Below are positions 32,887 through 36,298 of a stretch of DNA of 36,298 nucleotides, piece after piece. The notes under the pieces were generated by a model. It had not been told where the DNA came from, made no database searches, and saw only the letters and a list, made by a program, of their open reading frames with translations. The DNA lies in contig MZNV01000744.1 of assembly GCA_002081555.1 (NCBI GenBank), positions 1 through 36,298 of the forward strand. The letters are read 5' to 3'. Both the position numbers and the translations under genes were made by a program. Numbering within the stretch: the stretch's first letter is position 1; every line of letters starts with the position of its first letter. This stretch comes from Protostelium mycophagum. Taxonomy: Eukaryota > Evosea > Variosea > Protosteliida > Protosteliaceae.

Positions 32887-33743
32887 ATGCTCACAGTTCA
32901 TCACCTAAACAACTCGAGATCTCAAAGAGTCCTGTGGCTTTTAGAGGAACTAGGTTTGAGTTTGTAGTTGTCAAATTGGATTCTGAAATTACGAAGGCGT
33001 GGATTATGAAGTCAAAAAATACCAACGTCTGCCCACCCAAATGGCTCCTCCAGAGCTCAAAGAGGTATGATGCAACCAGATCGGAATTCGCTGAAGTTAA
33101 AGGTCCATCCTCTTGGAAAAGCACCTGTGATTACAGATGGAGATGTCACCGTGGCAGAGACTGGTGCCATCGTGGAATACATTTTAGAGAAATACGGCAA
33201 GGGAAGACTTGTTCCACAGGCAGGCACACCCGAGGCAGCTAAGTAAGTCATCTGTCTTCTCAGCTTTGAAAATGTTGGGCGTGTTGCTTCGTTCATCTTG
33301 TCATACATGTCATACCGCCCATTCATGTCATCTAACTTCCACAGGTGCAAGTTCTACCTCCATTACGCAGAAGGTTCGGCCATGCCTCCTCTTCTTATGC
33401 TGATGGTCTTCAACATGCTCGACGCACAAGCCACCGGACCTCTTAAATCCTTCTTTGTTGAGCCAGAAGTCCAAAAGGTAATTCTCCCCCCACGAAATTT
33501 CCCAGAAAATTCACTGATGTACAGGTGGTCGACTTTGTCGAGTCCGACTTTTCCGGGGAATTTTTGGCGGGAAACTTCTCAGTTGCAGACATCATGATGA
33601 GCTTCCCTCTGGAAGGGCTCAGAAAGATCGGAAAGTTACCTGCAGACAAATACCCCAAGATCAACGGTCTTTTAGACAAGACACACGCGATGGACAGCTA
33701 CAAGAAGGCTTTGGAGAAGGGCGGACCCTATGATTGGGCATAA
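32887..33743 (+). CDS. Glutathione S-transferase, 210 aa
   Basis: Cytosolic GST conjugating glutathione to electrophiles. Five exons fit in phase: 32887-32953, 32997-33064, 33097-33242, 33345-33477, 33525-33743. The start MLTVHHLNNSRSQRVLWLLE has the NSRSQR signature, with Ser rather than Tyr as the likely catalytic residue, as in bacterial and fungal GSTs of this type. GVDYEVKKYQR and HPLGKAPVI (cis-Pro) follow, then ETGAIVEYILEKYG, the Glu-Thr/Ser pair that binds the glutathione glutamyl end. The C-terminal helical domain includes FSVADIMMSFPLEG (N-capping box S/T-x-x-D) and DSYKKALEKGG. It ends GPYDWA-stop. Intron 2 is only 32 nt. The stop codon lies inside a 35-bp tandem duplication. Confidence 0.93.
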
Positions 33744-33791
33744 ACATTCCTGTGCACGGACCCTATGATTGGGCATAAACATTCCTGTGCA
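33722..33791 (+). repeat. Perfect 35-bp tandem duplication over the GST stop codon
   Basis: The unit beginning CGGACCCTATGATTGGGCAT occurs at 33722-33756 and again, identical, at 33757-33791. The first copy encodes the last GST residues and the stop. The second is 3' UTR and runs straight into AATAAA (33791-33796). Confidence 0.92.
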
Positions 33792-33796
33792 ATAAA
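33791..33796 (+). terminator. AATAAA poly(A) signal of the GST gene
   Basis: AATAAA lies 48 nt after the GST stop codon, at the end of the duplicated unit and followed by GTGCAGG. It is the best poly(A) candidate for this gene. Confidence 0.55.
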
Positions 33797-33951
33797 GTGC
33801 AGGAACAAGCTGATTTTTGTTTCTATTCTATTCTGTCTTTGTTTCTGTGGAGAGAGTGTGCACTTCTAATCACAACATCAAATTGGACAATCATCAGTGG
33901 AACCTAAACCCTAGAACTATGGAATTTATCAGAATTTCCAAGAATTTTATG

Positions 33952-33957
33952 TTTATT
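33952..33957 (-). terminator. AATAAA just after the EF-hand gene stop
   Basis: On the minus strand AATAAA (33957-33952) starts 3 nt after the TGA stop (33962-33960). It is a likely poly(A) signal. Confidence 0.5.
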
Positions 33958-33959
33958 TT

Positions 33960-36186
33960 TCAAGCGGTGACGGCCTCTGTTTGTGCAGTTTCAGTCTGTG
34001 GGACTTTTTCAGTCTCCACATTCTCATTCTCCACGTCTATAGGGCCCTTGAAGGGTGCTCCAACACTGCTTCTGTAGTCTGAAAGAGTGAATAGGGTGTC
34101 TACAGCGTTGTAGAATTGACATACCTAAAGACAGCAACCAGACCGCGACGTTTCTGACGTATCTCTCTGTTCCTGCCGTCTGTTGCCAGTAACTCTTGAT
34201 CAATTTGGTAAAACCACAATCTACAACGATGGGACCCTTGCCCTTCTGTGGCTCGGTGTAGTACTGCATAAATCAGCCGAAATTAATTTTTTTTTGTGAC
34301 TTTAAAAAGACATAAAATACATGCAGGGCATTTGGAAATTTTTTTGTTAGGTGCATTTTAAAACTCATGTGGATCGGAAATCTAAATTTTTTATTGAAGA
34401 AATTTGATTTACAGAGTTGTAGATGAGAAGAAACGACAACTACTGACCATGCATGGATGCCCTGAAGAGGATGTACCGATTACTTTCATTCTGTCACTCA
34501 CAGACTTGGGCTTGCTGATGGTGATACCTGCATGTCTTCAGCGAACTCTGCAATAAGGACAGAGTGCTTGATCGTCGAGATTGACTTGACAAAAAATTGT
34601 CATAATTCGTTAAACAAAAATAAAATGAATACCTTCATGGAGAGTGACAATTCCGGTAGTAAGAAGATGTCTAGTGAATTCACCTTTATTTTCTCCACTA
34701 CCAACCTGTTGAAATTTCTCAGAAATTTCACAAACCTTCTCCGAATTTTCATGAGATTTTCTCTGAATTTTCGTGGAATTTTCTCGGAAAATTCATCAAG
34801 ATCTGACCTTGAGGATCTGGTTTCCGGGGTCGTTACCGTGGAGTTCGCCTTCGTTACCGATGAGGTCCTTGATGATCAGGTTGGCATGGTAGAACCAAGG
34901 GTCATTATCTCCCCAGAGGCATATTCCCTTGCCCATTTCGTGGAATTTCTTTAGCTCCTGAGTCACCTTGATAACGTCAATTTTCTGGTCATGAGACAGA
35001 TGAGAGTTGCAGATGTACCTGTGCTGCCTTTGGGGTGGCGCTGTGTCCGCTGATCAGCCATGCCTCATCGTGATTGTGAATCTCAGAGATAAACTCGTCC
35101 TCACTGGTTGTCACGACGACCGTGAATCCCTTTGATTGTAGCGCCTCAATGCATTCCTGCCTGTGAATGATTAACCAGAGATGTGAATGTGCGGGATGAT
35201 TACAGTGGCTCTCCGTTGTAATGTCTGAGGATGATGATGGAGAAAAGTCCGAAAGCGCTCTCATGCCCGAGATCGAATCCTCTTCCTGCTAATTTTAGAA
35301 ACCTCTCGTTGTAGATCCAAAATCACTCACCTACGGGATTGTTGAAGCTGTCCACATTTCCAGTCTTGATCTCATCATGGAGACCAGCATAAGGCGTAAA
35401 GAATTCGGTCACGCTGAGTCCCCTCTTCAGAGGGTTCACTCCGCTGCCGGCAATGACTGTCATGACGTCATTTTCCCGCGCAGACCCTATTTTTGAAATT
35501 CAAATCACCTTTGGGCGGTTCGGCCTGAACGGCCTTCGGCTTTTGGACTTCGGCCTTCTGTGCTTCTAACTTTGGCTTTGACTTCTCTTCTTGTTTTGGT
35601 TTTTTTTCTTCCTTCTTAACTTCATCTTTCTTCTTCTCAGACTTGAGTTTCTGTTTCTCGATCATGTAATCGACAAACTGGGCGGCGCTGATGCTTCCCT
35701 TCTTCTCTTTGTCGGCCGTCGTGAAGATCTTGTTGACCTTGGCGGCTGTCACCTTCTTACCGACACTGTATCATTTTCAGATGACGTCATCAGGATGAGT
35801 GTGTGTTTCAGTTCAAAAACGATACCTTCTTAAAGCGGATGTGAGCTCTTGTTTGTTGATTTGTCCGTCTTTGTTGGCGTCAAAGAGACGGAAAACCATG
35901 TTGAGTGAGGCCTTGTACTTCTCCAACTCCTCCTCGGTCATTTCCACGGCCTATTCTCATCAATACGATCCGATGGTGTCTAAAAGTGACTCACGGATCT
36001 TGCATTGGGTGCGAGGAGATCGTCTACGACCTCTCTCGTTCTCTTCTTAGATCTCGTCTCGCGCTCTCCCTTGGAATCATCGAATCCTTCACCCTCTAAG
36101 ATCTCTTTTCCTTCCGCAGCGGTCGTCTGCATTGTTCCGGCTCTCTTGAGCTTCTTGCTATCATCATTGGATCTTGTGTTGACCAT
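33960..36186 (-). CDS. EF-hand protein with an unassigned alpha/beta C-terminal domain
   Basis: The ATG at 36186 (MVNTRSNDDSKKLKR) opens a basic N-terminus. Next is a canonical EF-hand, FRLFDANKDGQINKQELTSA (35895-35835; calcium ligands D-x-N-x-D, G6, I8, E12), then a degenerate one, TADKEKKGSISAAQF (about 35690), lacking Glu-12. A Lys/Glu/Gln/Pro-rich linker follows at about 35640-35510. The C-terminal region reads VIAGSGVNPLKRGLSVTEFF (35450), GRGFDLGHESAFGLFSIIIL (35270), CIEALQSKGFTVVVTTSEDE (35140), KGICLWGDNDPWFYHANLII (34925), IGTSSSGHPCM (34465) and IVVDCGFTKLIKSYWQQTAG (34230), and ends in an acidic Thr/Glu tail. The alternating strand/helix pattern suggests a Rossmann or class I amidotransferase-like fold. 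I cannot assign a reaction. Calcium control is inferred from the EF-hand. Confidence 0.78.
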
Positions 36187-36298
36187 CTTGTCTTTGAACC
36201 CTATGTTTGGTTTTGTGTCCGACCGTTTCACAGGTGTTTTTAACTTCTCGACATTTCAACTTGAAAAATCCATTCCACGAATGACTTCCCGCCAAATC

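Noticed and set aside
1-36298. CRISPR arrays, rRNA and tRNA genes, bacterial operons
   Set aside because: No regularly spaced repeats with unique spacers were seen and no tRNA cloverleaf was noticed. Introns and AATAAA signals show eukaryotic nuclear DNA.

Overview
The window is nuclear DNA from an intron-rich, gene-dense unicellular eukaryote. Genes are cut into many short exons by GT-AG introns, many only 32-60 nt, and neighbouring genes lie 50-400 bp apart. The gene set is a CARMIL-type actin regulator, a RhoGAP-WD40 fusion, an EF-hand protein, a PA-domain multipass membrane protein and ribosome-biogenesis factors. DPCD, a protein linked to motile cilia, is also present. This suits an amoebozoan-like protist whose relatives make flagella. 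A variosean such as Planoprotostelium is my guess from gene style only, not a database match.

Layout: 1-2099 is unresolved AT-rich sequence. Then come RhoGAP-WD40 (-, 2100-6359), DEAD-box helicase DDX31/Dbp7 (+, 6575-10344), a small ORF (+, 10663-10851), lipid-droplet hydrolase LDAH (-, 11571-13300), PA-domain 7TM-like protein (+, 13577-16304), an unknown 189-aa protein (-, 16553-17441), a membrane/coiled-coil protein (+, 17571-18697), a Ser/Thr kinase (+, 18747-19938), a possible 66-aa ORF (-), DPCD (-, 20506-21732), UTP18 (+, about 21945-25079), CARMIL (-, 25841-29707), a D123/CDC123-GGACT fusion (+, 30101-32643), a glutathione S-transferase (+, 32887-33743) and an EF-hand protein with an unassigned alpha/beta C-terminal region (-, 33960-36186).

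The genes are not one pathway. DDX31 and UTP18 both serve ribosome assembly, D123 is a translation-initiation assembly factor by family, and RhoGAP-WD40 and CARMIL both act on actin and small GTPases. The strongest organisational feature is five successive head-to-head pairs, each sharing a short intergenic region. Between pairs the genes converge, and several stop codons overlap the AATAAA poly(A) signal.

Introns carry unusual words: the palindrome TGACGTCA, GAGATATCTC at or near splice sites, the 9-mer CGTTGTAGA, and a small GC hairpin repeat. All gene models were spliced by eye. Where exon lengths and phases are given they were checked for consistency. Elsewhere the outer coordinates are firmer than the internal junctions.
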